Shown here in pieces: positions 58,776 through 64,000 of a DNA stretch of 64,000 nucleotides. The position numbers and the translations under genes are program-made. Positions within the stretch are counted from its first letter, which is position 1. Each line of letters starts with the position of its first letter. The notes under the pieces were generated by a model. The model did not search any database. It worked only from the letters and a program-made list of their open reading frames with translations, and was not told the DNA's origin. The DNA comes from Aspidiotus rigidus (taxonomy: Eukaryota > Arthropoda > Insecta > Hemiptera > Diaspididae). The DNA lies in assembly GCA_035079385.1 (NCBI GenBank), contig JAVHKY010000001.1:6697501-6761500 (forward strand), written 5' to 3'.

Positions 58776-59649
58776 TATTATAGAGGTATTCGGGCCCAAC
58801 AGCGCTAGCTTCGGTGATAACGCAACCGGGTACATAAAATAGACATTGCGGGTATCGAGGTGAGCGGGTAGTATCCTTTGACTGGTAGTAACCGTTTTCA
58901 TAAAATTTCAATGTATTTCAAAACTGATAATTTCATTTGAAAGGAAATTGAACACAAGTCGTCCTATTGGGAAATGCTCAAAAAGACGGAACCCGTTATC
59001 ATTTGACTGCATCTCTTTTATAGGAAATCCCCGCAAAACGTTTCACATTTTAAAAGTTGTACAACTCTATTTCAGATCAAAGGGGTAGAAAAAATAAAAT
59101 GAAGTGATGAGCGTTAAAGAGATAAAAATCAAAAATATCAAAACACTCAAATTAAATTCAATTCAGAAGGTATTTCATAATAACTCTCCATTTATTATGT
59201 ACTTTTCTGTTTCACAATGAATCAATAATTTTGTAAACATTGACAATTGAAGAAACTTTGAAATATTTTACAACTGGAAACAGATAATATCTGTGATCTA
59301 TTCTTCTGGTCTTGTGTGATTGGTCAAGACACTGATTACTACCATCTTTATACAGCTGCATCCCATAAAATCACAGGACTTAATTTCTAATGACATAAGA
59401 AGATTAATAATACATGAAAAATTAAATAAAAATTTTTAAAACTCAATAAGTCGGTAATGAAACAAACATAAAAAAATTGGTTAAAAAATCGAGCGAAAAG
59501 ACTGATGAATAGAGGTGCGAGTGTCGTAGATTGAAATCAAACCGACACAAAATTGAATATGTCGAGCTTGACGTTAGACGACGATATACAGAGGAAAATA
59601 AATTTCATTTAACAGAGTATGAACTTTTTGCGGAACATTAAATCAAGTT

Positions 59650-59655
59650 TTTATT
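59650..59655 (-). terminator. Poly(A) signal of the PCMTD-like gene
   Basis: Minus-strand AATAAA 16 bases beyond the stop codon at 59671. Confidence 0.5.
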
Positions 59656-59670
59656 GCCTAGAATGAAAAT

Positions 59671-64000
<4,330 letters not shown>

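Larger units (their letters stand above)
57336..59649. other. Intergenic region with repeats
   Basis: No coding exon was recognised. It contains the inverted/direct repeat structure at 57948-58275 and the MITE at 58462-58775. The remainder is A/T-rich. Confidence 0.4.

Overview
The window is nuclear DNA from an intron-rich, A+T-rich animal, almost certainly an insect. All recognisable genes are split eukaryotic genes with GT-AG introns. One of them is the mitochondrial P450 CYP315A1 (shadow), an ecdysteroid-biosynthesis gene specific to arthropods. The intron density and the abundance of miniature DNA transposons would fit a hemipteran, but that assignment is inference. No bacterial gene, tRNA, rRNA or CRISPR array was seen. 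Gene models were built by hand from reading frame, splice sites and remembered family sequences; phases were checked across every junction that is listed.

Layout. 1-2.2 kb: nested cluster of hAT-type miniature transposons. 2.3-6.7 kb (+): ariadne-1 type RBR ubiquitin ligase. 8.0-10.2 kb (-): beta subunit of geranylgeranyltransferase I. 10.8-13.3 kb (+): SPRING, an SREBP-pathway membrane protein, divergent from the previous gene across about 600 bp. 13.3-21.2 kb: no supportable gene, one truncated repeat. 21.2-21.9 kb (-): unrecognised small cysteine-rich protein. 22.8-27.2 kb (-): ARMC8 of the GID/CTLH ubiquitin ligase. 27.7-36.8 kb: dense repeat zone with at least ten non-autonomous DNA transposons, several with target-site duplications, and one small coiled-coil gene candidate (31.1-31.6 kb, -). 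37.5-41.4 kb (+): AAMP, a WD40 protein. 42.9-49.0 kb (+): exportin-6. 49.3-52.9 kb (-): CYP315A1. 54.6-57.3 kb (-): TJAP1/BEGAIN-family coiled-coil protein. 59.7-62.7 kb (-): PCMTD1/2-like methyltransferase-fold protein with a long acidic insert. The last 1.3 kb holds nothing recognised.

The genes are mostly unlinked housekeeping functions: ubiquitin ligation (ariadne, ARMC8, probably PCMTD), prenylation, SREBP activation, actin export, steroid hormone synthesis. No operon-like or cluster logic is apparent. The most informative non-genic content is the transposon zone. It includes two 462-bp hAT MITEs in opposite orientation, each with a perfect 8-bp target duplication, and two different hAT elements stacked at one target site. 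I did not find a previously undescribed multi-gene system. The best candidates for novelty are the cysteine-rich gene at 21.2-21.9 kb, the coiled-coil gene with a perfect 42-bp internal duplication at 31.1-31.6 kb, and the near-palindromic 150-bp foldback at 455-604.
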